Shown piece after piece: positions 25,022 to 32,794 of a stretch of DNA of 49,792 nt. The notes below the pieces were generated by a model, which worked only from the letters and a program-made list of their open reading frames with translations, did no database searches and was not told the origin of the DNA. Within the stretch, counting starts at the first letter, position 1. Each line of letters starts with the position of its first letter. The position numbers and the translations under genes are program-made. The stretch is taken from NCBI RefSeq assembly GCF_002077945.1, contig NZ_LVYD01000081.1, positions 1 through 49,792 of the forward strand, written 5' to 3'. The stretch is from Niastella vici (GTDB lineage: Bacteria; Bacteroidota; Bacteroidia; Chitinophagales; Chitinophagaceae).

Positions 25022-25029
25022 TAAATTTG
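25022..25029 (+). promoter_or_regulatory. -7 box of the second hxlR gene
   Basis: TAAATTTG matches TAnnTTTG and lies 4 bp upstream of the hxlR ATG at 25034. The transcript would have almost no leader. The operator at 24983-25010 covers its -33 region, which predicts autoregulation. Confidence 0.5.
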
Positions 25030-25033
25030 GGAA

Positions 25034-25405
25034 ATGGGTGACAAACTGGAAAATGGAAAGCTATCTGATGACTGTAAGCGCCACTTTAAAGCGATAAACG
25101 ACACGCTGTACATTTTGAATGGTAAATGGAGCGTATTGATCATAGCTTGTCTGGCATCAGGTAAAAAACGATATCTTGAATTGCAGCGCATAGTGGAAGG
25201 TATAGGACCCAAAATGCTTTCGAAAGAACTGAACAGGCTGGAATTAAACGGCCTGATCACCAGGTCGGTGCTGCAAACGAGGCCGGTTACGGTTGAGTAT
25301 GAACTTACCGAGTATGCCCGGTCACTTAAACCGCTTATGGATGAAATGGGCACCTGGGGTAAACAGCACCGGGAGAAAGTCATTAAAGAAATGGCTGCAA
25401 GGTAA
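25034..25405 (+). CDS. HxlR-family transcriptional regulator (second copy)
   Basis: This 123-residue winged-helix regulator has CKRHFKAINDTLYILNGKW with the family cysteine at its start, the helix GPKMLSKELNRLELNGLI and the wing RPVTVEYELTEY. It is divergent from the quinone oxidoreductase, an arrangement like the known quinone-sensing members of the family. It is clearly different from the HxlR protein at 2538-2882 and lacks that gene's tandem operator. It probably senses electrophiles through its cysteine and controls its neighbour. Confidence 0.92.
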   Translation: MGDKLENGKLSDDCKRHFKAINDTLYILNGKWSVLIIACLASGKKRYLELQRIVEGIGPKMLSKELNRLELNGLITRSVLQTRPVTVEYELTEYARSLKPLMDEMGTWGKQHREKVIKEMAAR

Positions 25406-25489
25406 TGGAGCACTATAAATCTGTCACCAGTTATTTATGGAATACTTTTAGTTCCGCATCTTCGAATTTTTAACATAACACTTCAACGC

Positions 25490-26449
25490 ATGCGCTTTTT
25501 CATTCCGGTTTTTCGTTCACTAAACCCTTTTCTGGCAGTATCTGCATTGATCCTTGGCTTACCCCTAAAGCATAAAGCACAATCCCATTATACGCGGCAG
25601 TATATTTCAGTAGCCGGAAAAAAGATGTCATTTACAAGCTTTGGCCTCGCCAATCGACGTTCTGGCGAACCAGTTGTTGTTTTTGAAGCCGGGTTTGGCG
25701 TGACCGGAGCGCTGGATTTTACCCGCCTCTATCCAGGATTGTCGAATTCAGCGGCCGGCATAGGATATGATCGTAACGGAGAAGGCGAATCCGACGAAGA
25801 CTCAACCATTGTAACCGATAACGACATCGTACTACGGCTTCATCTTTTGCTGAAAAAAGTTCATGTTCCTCCCCCTTACCTGCTTGTTGGTCATTCAATG
25901 GGTGGGGCGTATATACGATTGTTCACATCTATGTATCCTAACGAAGTGGCTGGCCTGCTGTTTATCGATGCAGCCGATTTTATGCTGACAGACCAGCAGG
26001 ATGAACAAATAAAAATTTTGTCAAAAACTGGTCAGGGGTCGAAAGCGTGGGTGGTACCCGCTATGGATGCCCAGGCTCGCGACACCACGCTTTCCCCTCG
26101 AATTCGTCACCGCTCTGACCGCCTGGCTAACTTTTTTCGCAATGGCGATTTTTGGAAACTGTATTGCTCCCTCCCGCCACTTCCCGATATCCCAGTAGGT
26201 GTTTTGGCAGCCTATCATAAGCCTGTAGATTCTTCTTCAACTAATGCAGGTGTGGTAGCAAGACTTCGTGCAGGGGAGCATTTTTATATGGAGAATTTCA
26301 CGGAGCTGATCAGGAACAATCATAATAGCTTTGTCATGCTCCTTCCCCACTACTCCCACAGCATTCACACGCAAGACCCGGAATTAGTGGTTACTGTTAT
26401 TAAACGTCTTTTACATTCCCTGGCGAAGGCAAAAGATTTAAAAAAATGA
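25490..26449 (+). CDS. Exported alpha/beta hydrolase
   Basis: This 319-residue protein has an N-terminal hydrophobic segment ending in KHKAQ, typical of a signal peptide. The hydrolase core has an oxyanion loop (FEAGFG), the nucleophile elbow LLVGHSMGGAYIR with Ser136, an acid in LFIDAADF, and a late histidine region (LLPHYSHSIH). It is an esterase- or lipase-like enzyme of unknown substrate, probably periplasmic. The start is 84 bp after the hxlR stop in the same direction, so co-transcription is possible. Confidence 0.85.
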   Translation: MRFFIPVFRSLNPFLAVSALILGLPLKHKAQSHYTRQYISVAGKKMSFTSFGLANRRSGEPVVVFEAGFGVTGALDFTRLYPGLSNSAAGIGYDRNGEGESDEDSTIVTDNDIVLRLHLLLKKVHVPPPYLLVGHSMGGAYIRLFTSMYPNEVAGLLFIDAADFMLTDQQDEQIKILSKTGQGSKAWVVPAMDAQARDTTLSPRIRHRSDRLANFFRNGDFWKLYCSLPPLPDIPVGVLAAYHKPVDSSSTNAGVVARLRAGEHFYMENFTELIRNNHNSFVMLLPHYSHSIHTQDPELVVTVIKRLLHSLAKAKDLKK

Positions 26450-26533
26450 ATAGCAGCAAGATTTTTGATATCTTCCATTTCCCACAACCGTTATCAGGGC
26501 TATGCGTTTAAGAATGTAAATGTGAAAAACGTA

Positions 26534-26788
26534 ATGAATACAAAAAAACTTTTTAAACAACTCAAAAATGGAAATCTGATAGAATTATTACAGCAATCTG
26601 ACTCCCTTAATTATACCATTCACTTAACATTCAAGAATGGAGTTTTTTCCCTACACAGCTATCACTTTGCAGGAAACGATGTGTTTGATGAAAGCAACTA
26701 CCAGAACGAACAAATAGAAAATTTTAATAACTTCCAGGATTTCTTAAAGAGACTTATTGAAAAATTTCCCGACATAACATACCCTTAA
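26534..26788 (+). CDS. Small hypothetical protein
   Basis: The 84-residue product is acidic in its C-terminal half and shows no signal peptide or membrane helix. I do not recognise a domain. The ATG at 26534 was preferred to one 69 bp upstream because the extra residues are low in protein-like composition. The next gene starts 9 bp after its stop, so the two probably form an operon. Small cytosolic pairs of this kind are often immunity proteins or orphan genes. Confidence 0.5.
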   Translation: MNTKKLFKQLKNGNLIELLQQSDSLNYTIHLTFKNGVFSLHSYHFAGNDVFDESNYQNEQIENFNNFQDFLKRLIEKFPDITYP

Positions 26789-26797
26789 ACATAACTT

Positions 26798-27184
26798 ATG
26801 TGGTCTGATAGTCTATATTATTTAAACATCTTCCATGATGAAGAATTAAGCGTTCATCACAACACAACGGAACTTATTGATTTTTTAAAAACAATCCCGG
26901 AGCTGAAACAAACCGGCAACTTTACATTTTCCAACAGTTCCCAATTTTCGATCGCTATTGATCTTATTCTTCTATATACACGCCACTTAAATAGTTGGAA
27001 TGATAACGATACAGACCAATCAAAGACGAACCTTATAGCCATAGTTTGTACGAAAGATAATCTGGAAAACTTTGAACGACTCAAACGCATTTTTATTAAA
27101 ATAGCAGCTTTTGTCAATTGGAAACTGGAAGATGAACATACCGACGATGGCATTGAAAATTATATTATCTGGTCTCCTGGCTAA
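26798..27184 (+). CDS. Small hypothetical protein, partner of the previous gene
   Basis: The 128-residue product is acidic, soluble and unrecognised. Its frame is intact and begins 9 bp after the previous stop. Features are a helical middle (LIDFLKTIPELKQTG) and a late IIWSPG ending. A partner role with the previous gene is inferred from spacing only. Confidence 0.5.
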   Translation: MWSDSLYYLNIFHDEELSVHHNTTELIDFLKTIPELKQTGNFTFSNSSQFSIAIDLILLYTRHLNSWNDNDTDQSKTNLIAIVCTKDNLENFERLKRIFIKIAAFVNWKLEDEHTDDGIENYIIWSPG

Positions 27185-27251
27185 TCTGGACGCATAGCAG
27201 TCATTTCCATACCTCCTCATTTTTTTCTATCTTTCGCCTCATTTCGATCTC

Positions 27252-28025
27252 ATGAAAAAAATTATCCCTTTTATTTTTTGCTTAACTGCCGGGCTTTATT
27301 CCTTCGAACAAACTATAAAACAATATAAAGACCAGGCTAAACGCCTTATTTCACAGGCTAAATATAAAGAGGCATTCGTTTTATATGAAAAGGCCGCCAC
27401 CCAGGGTGATCCTGAAGCTGAATTTATTTTGTCGCAATTATATAAAAATGGGGTTGGGGTGGCCGCCAATGATTCCCTGCGATATCATTGGTGCCTGCTG
27501 GCCGCCCGTCAACAATATCCGGAAGCACAAGAGGAAATGTCTATGCTGACTGCTTACAAGCCAGACAACCATAAAGAATCATTCGAGTGGACCAAAAAAT
27601 GTGCTGAAACCGGTTTCCCGCCGTGTATGCAAACGCTGGCAGTCTATTATATGGACGGTGTGGGCGTTGAAAAAAATCCCGACTCCATGCTAATATGGAC
27701 CGAACGACAGGCATTATCACCACGAGTATCGTTCGATCGCGATCACGGTGCTACCATTGCCAGCGCCAGGCTAAAGCTTGCAACCTTGTACTATAAAGAT
27801 GATAACATCAAACAGGATCTCTTCAAAAGCTATGTATGGCTTTTATTGTTCAATGAAGAATTTAAAGATCAGACTGGTATGTGGGAGCGCGATAAAGCAA
27901 TTGAAATTGTTGAAAAAGTTGAAATTGCGCTGAATGCCCAACAAAAAGCAGCCGCAGAAAAAGAAGCAGCGCAGCTTTTAAAAAAACCGCTGAGAAATTT
28001 ATCTAATTTAAAAACAATATATTAA
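27252..28025 (+). CDS. Exported Sel1-repeat protein
   Basis: This 257-residue protein has a short N-terminal hydrophobic signal (IIPFIFCLTAGLYSF) and Sel1-like/TPR repeats. The repeats are AFVLYEKAATQGDPEAEFIL, then LYKNGVGVAANDSLRYHWCL, FEWTKKCAETGFPPCMQ, LAVYYMDGVGVEKNPD and a later divergent copy with LKLATLYYKDDNIKQD. Sel1 proteins mediate protein-protein contacts. The last residues come from a 30-bp segment that is repeated directly 185 bp downstream, so the 3' end may have been rearranged. Confidence 0.82.
   Translation: MKKIIPFIFCLTAGLYSFEQTIKQYKDQAKRLISQAKYKEAFVLYEKAATQGDPEAEFILSQLYKNGVGVAANDSLRYHWCLLAARQQYPEAQEEMSMLTAYKPDNHKESFEWTKKCAETGFPPCMQTLAVYYMDGVGVEKNPDSMLIWTERQALSPRVSFDRDHGATIASARLKLATLYYKDDNIKQDLFKSYVWLLLFNEEFKDQTGMWERDKAIEIVEKVEIALNAQQKAAAEKEAAQLLKKPLRNLSNLKTIY
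27988..28017 (+). repeat. 30-bp direct repeat, first copy
   Basis: CGCTGA..A..TTATCTAATTT and following bases match 28173-28202 at all but about three positions. This copy encodes the C-terminus of the Sel1 protein. Confidence 0.7.
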
Positions 28026-28044
28026 TCGTTTTATTTTTTACTTT

Positions 28045-28161
28045 TCAAATATTATTCGGGATAAAAGTCTCCTTAGCGTTTACTACCGATGCAAGGCTTT
28101 TTTGACAATAACTCTTTACCGAAATAAAAATAATCAGGGCAACAAGGAGGATTAATTTCAT
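28045..28161 (-). CDS. 38-codon frame with a signal peptide (small protein or truncated gene)
   Basis: The frame begins at an ATG on the minus strand (28161) and encodes MKLILLVALIIFISVKSYCQ followed by 18 residues to a TGA. The first 20 residues form a textbook signal peptide with a cleavage site after CQ-type residues, usual in this phylum. It is probably the 5' end of a secreted protein gene whose body was deleted, since the 30-bp repeats on both sides mark a recombination event. A short exported peptide remains possible. Confidence 0.4.
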   Translation of the reverse strand: MKLILLVALIIFISVKSYCQKSLASVVNAKETFIPNNI

Positions 28162-28172
28162 ATGTTACGTTT

Positions 28173-28202
28173 CGCTGATGAACTTATCTAATTTAAAAAC
28201 AA
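28173..28202 (+). repeat. 30-bp direct repeat, second copy
   Basis: This is the partner of 27988-28017, 185 bp downstream and in non-coding DNA. Together the copies flank the 38-codon signal-peptide frame. Confidence 0.7.
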
Positions 28203-28235
28203 AAACAGTCAGGGTTTTGCATCGATATCCATCTG

Positions 28236-28958
28236 TCACCTGACTACAACACACCCTTGTGTGTTGCCGGATAGTTTCAATACAAAGTGAAATGGTATGC
28301 TCAATGTTGAGGGGCCCCAACGATACACACAATTGAATTTTGGCTTCCTGTCATAAGTCCTATGGCGTTTAAAACCTGTCGTGACTAAATCGCTTCCGTC
28401 AAGCCCCATCACGCCATTATTACTCTTTAGCCCCCAAAAGTCCGCCTCATCCATTAGCCGTGAAAAATTGTCCCAATCCTGTGCTGTAATTTTCCTGTTA
28501 TATTCATTTATCACCTTACAGGTATCGTGAAGCCAAACGTCTTGTAGTATAATAAAGTGAATATTTGAATTATCAGCAGTTCTGCTGATCGTCACATTCA
28601 ATTTGTATTGACAAAATGCCTCACTGAAAACAAACCTGTAAGCTTCGTCAGCGCCTAAGTTTTGCAAAGATAGCTGATGAATGCAGCTGTCATTATTTTC
28701 CAGTTGCTGCTTAACCTTTTGTCCTTTTTCCATTTCGGCATTAAGCTTTTTGAAAAAAGAAGTGTCATTCACTACATATGCTTTCAGCACTTTATAGTTA
28801 ATATCTGAAGTATCTGAATAGATTGAAGAGCCAAACGATTCCAAATGTTTTTTTGTTATACTATCTCTTAAAGAATAATTTAATGATTTATCGGCTCCGT
28901 TGTTACAGGAAGCAAAAAGAGTGATAGAAAATATTGCTACAGTAGTCAGGTATCTCAT
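28236..28958 (-). CDS. Lipoprotein of unknown function
   Basis: The 240 residues begin with a lipoprotein signal peptide ending in LFASC (Cys18). The mature part has no domain I can name and contains several cysteines (CIHQ, FCQY, DTCK, FNCVY, GCVV). The gene follows the gene at 28971-29651 by 12 bp on the same strand, so the two form an operon of envelope proteins. Confidence 0.7.
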   Translation of the reverse strand: MRYLTTVAIFSITLFASCNNGADKSLNYSLRDSITKKHLESFGSSIYSDTSDINYKVLKAYVVNDTSFFKKLNAEMEKGQKVKQQLENNDSCIHQLSLQNLGADEAYRFVFSEAFCQYKLNVTISRTADNSNIHFIILQDVWLHDTCKVINEYNRKITAQDWDNFSRLMDEADFWGLKSNNGVMGLDGSDLVTTGFKRHRTYDRKPKFNCVYRWGPSTLSIPFHFVLKLSGNTQGCVVVR

Positions 28959-28970
28959 TGTAAAATTGAA

Positions 28971-29651
28971 TTAAATATCTCGTTTACTTATAGGTTTGGC
29001 AAATACCTTTTTTTTCTTTCTTCTACTTGAAACCCAAACACCTAATCCAATAATTAGTGCGATCGTTATTTTACCTAGCAGCAGGCCCTGATTGTATGCC
29101 TTATCATTTTCCTGTTTGTAACTCATTTGATTTTTTCGTCCAAGATTTGGGGAAAATTTCAATGAGGAAAATAGTTTTTCCCGCTGTTCTGCCATTTCAT
29201 TTGTCAGGGATTCAACTTCCAAAAAATTAATTGAATACATTTTATCATTTACAAACACTGCTGTGCAGTGCCTGATTTGTTTTTCTCCGCTCATTGCTGC
29301 CCTGAACGAAAATCTGATCATTTTCAGTCCGCTGTTTTCAATTATTTCATCTTTAATTAACTGCCCATGTTGTGAGTTAACGTACCCTTTTTCAAATCCT
29401 TTGTACACTTTCAGGAGTTCCTCCTCGCTTTCGACATTCATGGATAATTCTCCTGAGTTTGCAAGTATGGAAATCAAGATCAGTCCATTGTCAATTTCTG
29501 CTTTAATAACTCTTTGTCCCGATGTATCCTGGGCCTTGTAGTTACCGGGTATCATTAAGGTTAGATTTGAATCTACCTTATAGTCGGTCCATGCCTGTCC
29601 AAAAGAATTAATAGAAATTGCTGAGAAAATTACCAGGAGTATATTCTTCAT
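28971..29651 (-). CDS. Exported membrane-anchored protein of unknown function
   Basis: The 226-residue product has a signal peptide (LLVIFSAISINSFGQ) and a soluble domain of about 150 residues. A C-terminal helix (KITIALIIGLGVWVSS) is followed by a RRKKKK cluster, so the main domain faces the periplasm. The domain has a beta-sandwich-like rhythm (LTLMIPGNYKAQDTSG, LILISILANSG, CTAVFVNDKMYSINFLEVES) but no family is evident. It is the first gene of the pair with the lipoprotein at 28236. Confidence 0.7.
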   Translation of the reverse strand: MKNILLVIFSAISINSFGQAWTDYKVDSNLTLMIPGNYKAQDTSGQRVIKAEIDNGLILISILANSGELSMNVESEEELLKVYKGFEKGYVNSQHGQLIKDEIIENSGLKMIRFSFRAAMSGEKQIRHCTAVFVNDKMYSINFLEVESLTNEMAEQREKLFSSLKFSPNLGRKNQMSYKQENDKAYNQGLLLGKITIALIIGLGVWVSSRRKKKKVFAKPISKRDI

Positions 29652-29864
29652 TCTTAATATTGTCAGTTAGTTTAATTAGTATGAAGCCCAAATGACAACC
29701 TGCTAATATATACGTAAGCCGTTGATATTCCAACAATTCCTTACTAAATAGTTCCATATTTCTCCAATCTAATCTATAGGCTTTGTGGTACCATAATTTG
29801 ATCATAAATTGCCGATTTTTTGCCTACGGGAACAAAAGCCCTGAAAGAACGAAAATATTATTCT

Positions 29865-30479
29865 ATGAAAAAACTGATCGTCTGGCTCGTATTGGTATTG
29901 ACCCTGGTGCTGGTGTTTTGGCTGGGCCAACGCTCCGGCGCCCGGATCGTAAATGAGCAAACCCTCTCTAACAGCCTTATTGTACGCGAAATTGCCGAGC
30001 TCGCCAGTCTGGAAGTACAGGGAACGGCCACCATTAAAAGGAGCAACCTCACGAACGACGGCGGCTGGGCCGATAACCTGCGCAAAGTATTTGCTGAAAA
30101 TACTATATGGGTAACGGTACCGTACACAGCCAAGTTTGGGGTGAATGTTAATGATAAGAATTTTAATGTGGTGGTGGGCAAAAAAGACGTGCTGGTGTCC
30201 TTACCGGCAACGCAACTCCTGAGCTACGAACTGCGGCTCGACCAAATGGAAACTGCCAACAAGAAAGGCTGGTTCATGTTCTCTGACGATGAAACGTATA
30301 CCGACGTGCAAAAAAAGCTGTACACTACTTCCCGCCAGGAGGTTGAACAAAACAATGCCTACCGCAAGCAAAGCCAGGACAGGATCTGCAAGATCATTGC
30401 ACAATATTACGCTCCTTTTAACCTGACGGTAAAAGTAAAGTTTGGCGATGAAGCGCCCCAGGCTTTACCGCTCAATTAA
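29865..30479 (+). CDS. DUF4230 family membrane-anchored protein
   Basis: This 204-residue protein has an N-terminal membrane helix (LIVWLVLVLTLVLVFWLGQ) and a DUF4230 domain with REIAELASLEVQGTATIK, then NTIWVTVPYTAKFGVN and VLVSLPATQLLSYELRLDQ. The family's function is not known. The ATG at 29865 was chosen rather than one 45 bp upstream because the helix then begins directly at the N-terminus. A hairpin at 30501-30539 ends the transcript. Confidence 0.85.
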   Translation: MKKLIVWLVLVLTLVLVFWLGQRSGARIVNEQTLSNSLIVREIAELASLEVQGTATIKRSNLTNDGGWADNLRKVFAENTIWVTVPYTAKFGVNVNDKNFNVVVGKKDVLVSLPATQLLSYELRLDQMETANKKGWFMFSDDETYTDVQKKLYTTSRQEVEQNNAYRKQSQDRICKIIAQYYAPFNLTVKVKFGDEAPQALPLN

Positions 30480-30500
30480 AGGGCGAAGTTAGCCCCAATT

Positions 30501-30539
30501 GACCCGCTTTATTATTTGACCTTCCAGGGCGGGTCTTTT
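30501..30539 (+). terminator. Terminator of the DUF4230 gene, overlapping the VOC gene
   Basis: GACCCGC (30501-30507) pairs with GCGGGTC (30529-30535) over a 21-nt loop and is followed by a T-rich run. Its right half lies inside the 3' end of the convergent VOC gene, which stops at 30512. Confidence 0.5.
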
Positions 30540-30892
30540 CTGTTTTTACCTGCGTAATAGAGTATAAGTTGATTTCCGTCGGGGTCTTTTAGTCTTGCTT
30601 CCCGCCACAACCAGGTTTGGTCGGTTGGCAAGGTTTCAAATTCAATTCCCAGGTCTGTCAATTTTTTAACGTCATCGTCTAAAGTGGCAGTTTCAAAATA
30701 GATCCAGGTTGAGCCGTTTATTTTTTCGTTTGACTGATGTAACGAAAAAGTTGCTTCACCAGCCAGGCATTCAAACCTTGCATATTTCGGAAGTGATCTT
30801 ACAATGAGGTTTAACCCAAGTTTTTGATAAAATTCAATTGACTTTTCGACGTCTTTTACTGATATGGTGATCTGGTTTAAATTTAAGTTCAT
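30512..30892 (-). CDS. Glyoxalase/bleomycin-resistance (VOC) protein
   Basis: The 126 residues form one VOC domain: NQITISVKDVEKSIEFYQKL at the start, an ATFSLHQSN strand with a metal-ligand histidine, a STWIYFETATLDDDVKKL beta-alpha unit and the last RLKDPDGNQLILYY strand, typical of bleomycin-resistance-like proteins. These act as dimers on small electrophiles, antibiotics or diols. The substrate is unknown. The next minus-strand gene is the TPR lipoprotein, 25 bp upstream. Confidence 0.88.
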   Translation of the reverse strand: MNLNLNQITISVKDVEKSIEFYQKLGLNLIVRSLPKYARFECLAGEATFSLHQSNEKINGSTWIYFETATLDDDVKKLTDLGIEFETLPTDQTWLWREARLKDPDGNQLILYYAGKNRKDPPWKVK

Positions 30893-30917
30893 TGGTCTAT
30901 GGCTTTCATTGGTATTG

Positions 30918-31547
30918 TCAGTGACTGTGTTCTTCTTTCATTCTCGCAATTACTTCTTTTTTGCTTTTATTCATCAGGTATGACACTTTTAGCTTATGTA
31001 CCTGGTCAGGCGCGCTGTCGTATAACTTTTTCAGAAGTTCATTTGCCTTTGCTTCCTCCCCCAGCATAATAAGATTTACGGCTTTATTACCAAAAATTAA
31101 TTCATACTCTTTATTTGTTTTGCTCATAGTGTCTAAAACAGCATTGCAAATTGCCAATGATTTTTCGAAATATGGTCTTGAAGATATGCTGTCGTCAATT
31201 CGTTCATATAAAATCCCCTCTGTCAAATAAAGGTCGTGTGCCTCAGGCCGAAGTTGAATTAATTTCTTAACGGTCAAAATAGCTCTATCAAACTGCTTAA
31301 GTTGATAAAAGAACATTAATTTATTATAGTGTCCCCAATAATAATTGCTGTCAATGGAGGTGGCTTTGTCAAGAAGTGAAATTGCTTCTTTAGCGCTGTC
31401 TGCATTATCAATAAATGCTTCTAATGTCAGCGCTTTTTTAAGAAGTTCAAAAGCAACGGGATCAGCTTTTTTGGGGGCAGATCTTTGTTCGCAGGAATAA
31501 AGAACGATCAATAATAATAATACGGGAATGAATTTAAGGGTTGTCAT
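30918..31547 (-). CDS. TPR-repeat lipoprotein
   Basis: The 209 residues begin with a lipoprotein signal peptide (LLLLIVLYSC, Cys19). Tetratricopeptide repeats follow: AKEAISLLDKATSIDSNYYW, GHYNKLMFFYQLKQFDRAIL and LYLTEGILYERIDDSISSRP. It is probably anchored in the periplasm or outer membrane as an interaction scaffold. Its promoter (31574-31603) belongs to the shared-spacer family found upstream of two other genes nearby. The VOC gene may be read from the same transcript. Confidence 0.8.
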   Translation of the reverse strand: MTTLKFIPVLLLLIVLYSCEQRSAPKKADPVAFELLKKALTLEAFIDNADSAKEAISLLDKATSIDSNYYWGHYNKLMFFYQLKQFDRAILTVKKLIQLRPEAHDLYLTEGILYERIDDSISSRPYFEKSLAICNAVLDTMSKTNKEYELIFGNKAVNLIMLGEEAKANELLKKLYDSAPDQVHKLKVSYLMNKSKKEVIARMKEEHSH

Positions 31548-31573
31548 ACTATAGCTACAAATTTGTATTTCTG

Positions 31574-31603
31574 CTATTATACGCTATTTTTAGCAGGAAA
31601 CAA
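31574..31603 (-). promoter_or_regulatory. Shared-spacer promoter 1 (TPR lipoprotein)
   Basis: On the minus strand TTG (31603-31601) is followed by a 19-nt spacer containing TTTCCTGCTAAAAAT and then TATAATAG (31581-31574). The gene start is 26 nt further on. Near-identical spacers occur at 32714-32732 and, weaker, at 34643-34662. Confidence 0.6.
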
Positions 31604-31645
31604 TTTTTACAAAATATTTTTTACACCAGCCCTTCCCCGCTTTAT

Positions 31646-31653
31646 TATCTTTG
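31646..31653 (+). promoter_or_regulatory. -7 box of the RibD-like reductase gene
   Basis: TATCTTTG matches TAnnTTTG and lies 4 bp before the ATG at 31658. The short distance supports that start over the upstream ATG at 31541 and implies a nearly leaderless transcript. Confidence 0.5.
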
Positions 31654-31657
31654 CCCT

Positions 31658-32203
31658 ATGAGAAAGATAATACTGAATTTAGCCACAACATTGGATGGCC
31701 TGATCGAAGGAACCAATGGCGAGATAGATTGGTGCATACTGGAGGAAGATATGCATTTCGACAGCTTTCTGGAATCTATTGACACCATCTTCTACGGTCG
31801 CGTGAGTTATGATCAATGGGGCAATTACCAGCCTGACGTATCTGCATCTGACATGGAAAAGCAGCTCTATTCAGCCATACAGTCAAAGGAAAAATTCGTA
31901 TTCTCCAGCCAGCCAAGAATAGATAGTAAAGCCACCTTCATTAGCACCGATGTAGTAGCCCAGGTAGAAAAGATCAGGAATCAACCAGGAAAAGATATCT
32001 GGCTCTATGGAGGCGCCAAACTGATCACCACGTTTATTGAAAACGGCCTGGTGGATGAATATATGATCTCTGTTCATCCAACTGCATTAGGCGCCGGCAA
32101 ACCCTTGTTTGATATATCTGGCAGACTGAACCTCGTACTGGCCGACACAAAAGTATTCAAATCGGGAGTGGTGCAACTGATCTATACGCCCAACAAGAAA
32201 TGA
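31658..32203 (+). CDS. Dihydrofolate reductase-family (RibD C-terminal-like) protein
   Basis: This 181-residue protein has the RibD/DHFR-like fold: MRKIILNLATTLDGLIEGTN, TIFYGRVSYDQWGNY, KFVFSSQ, and KDIWLYGGAKLITTFIENGL with the GG cofactor turn, then YMISVHPTALGAGKPLF. It is related to YwjB/YyaP-type putative reductases that bind NADPH. The substrate is not known. The stop touches the stop of the GNAT gene with no gap. Confidence 0.88.
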   Translation: MRKIILNLATTLDGLIEGTNGEIDWCILEEDMHFDSFLESIDTIFYGRVSYDQWGNYQPDVSASDMEKQLYSAIQSKEKFVFSSQPRIDSKATFISTDVVAQVEKIRNQPGKDIWLYGGAKLITTFIENGLVDEYMISVHPTALGAGKPLFDISGRLNLVLADTKVFKSGVVQLIYTPNKK

Positions 32204-32692
32204 TTAAGTCAGTTTATAAATAAACTCTTCTATCTCCGCCTGCCGTGCATTTGCAAAACCTTTGTCGGAACCGATCCTTACAAAATTGCATTTTTCTAAT
32301 ACTTTCTGTGAACCAAAATTATCAAATGCAGTCCGGGCGAAAATGGGTCTTCTGTTTTCTGTTTTTAGAAACGCCGTAAGCGCTTTTGTCGCAATACCTT
32401 TACCCCAATGTTTTTTGTCGATCCAATAAGTGATCTCTGCTTCGCCTTCTATTTCAAACCCGGCGATACTTCCGGCAATACTGTTGTCCACAATTATGGT
32501 TTGCATATTAATAGTGGGCTCGTTCAAAAATTTTGAATATTTCTGAAGGTAGGCAGCTTTATCTGCCGGGTCTTTTACGGTGAAAGCAGCTAAATAGTTG
32601 GCTTCATCATCAAGCTGAAAAATAAAGAAGGAGTCTAAATCAGTAATTTCTGTCTTTCGCAATGTAATTTCATTATGGTTCATGCCTGGCAT
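32204..32692 (-). CDS. GNAT-family N-acetyltransferase (RimJ/RimL type)
   Basis: The 162 residues form a GNAT domain with EITLRKTEITDLDSFFIFQL, IAGSIAGFEIEGEAEITYWI (motif D region), then KKHWGKGIATKALTAFL, the acetyl-CoA pyrophosphate-binding motif, and the end FDNFGSQKVLEKCNFVRIG. It acetylates an amino group of a small molecule or protein. A second in-frame ATG three codons on (32683) is an equally possible start. A shared-spacer promoter precedes it. Confidence 0.88.
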   Translation of the reverse strand: MPGMNHNEITLRKTEITDLDSFFIFQLDDEANYLAAFTVKDPADKAAYLQKYSKFLNEPTINMQTIIVDNSIAGSIAGFEIEGEAEITYWIDKKHWGKGIATKALTAFLKTENRRPIFARTAFDNFGSQKVLEKCNFVRIGSDKGFANARQAEIEEFIYKLT

Positions 32693-32705
32693 CTTTATAT
32701 TTCCG

Positions 32706-32735
32706 TTATATTACACCATTTTTAGCAGGAAACAA
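32706..32735 (-). promoter_or_regulatory. Shared-spacer promoter 2 (GNAT gene)
   Basis: On the minus strand TTG (32735-32733) is followed by a 19-nt spacer with TTTCCTGCTAAAAAT and then TAATATAA (32713-32706). It is nearly identical in spacer sequence and geometry to the copy at 31574-31603, and similarity extends over about 60 bp. Confidence 0.6.
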
Positions 32736-32794
32736 TTATTGTTAATTATTTTTTTTGAACTACTCGTATGGCTGGTGCATTAAACCTAAGTTAT

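Noticed and set aside
29608..29805. 65-codon minus-strand frame
   Set aside because: It overlaps the signal peptide region of the gene at 28971-29651 in another frame and lacks any feature of its own.
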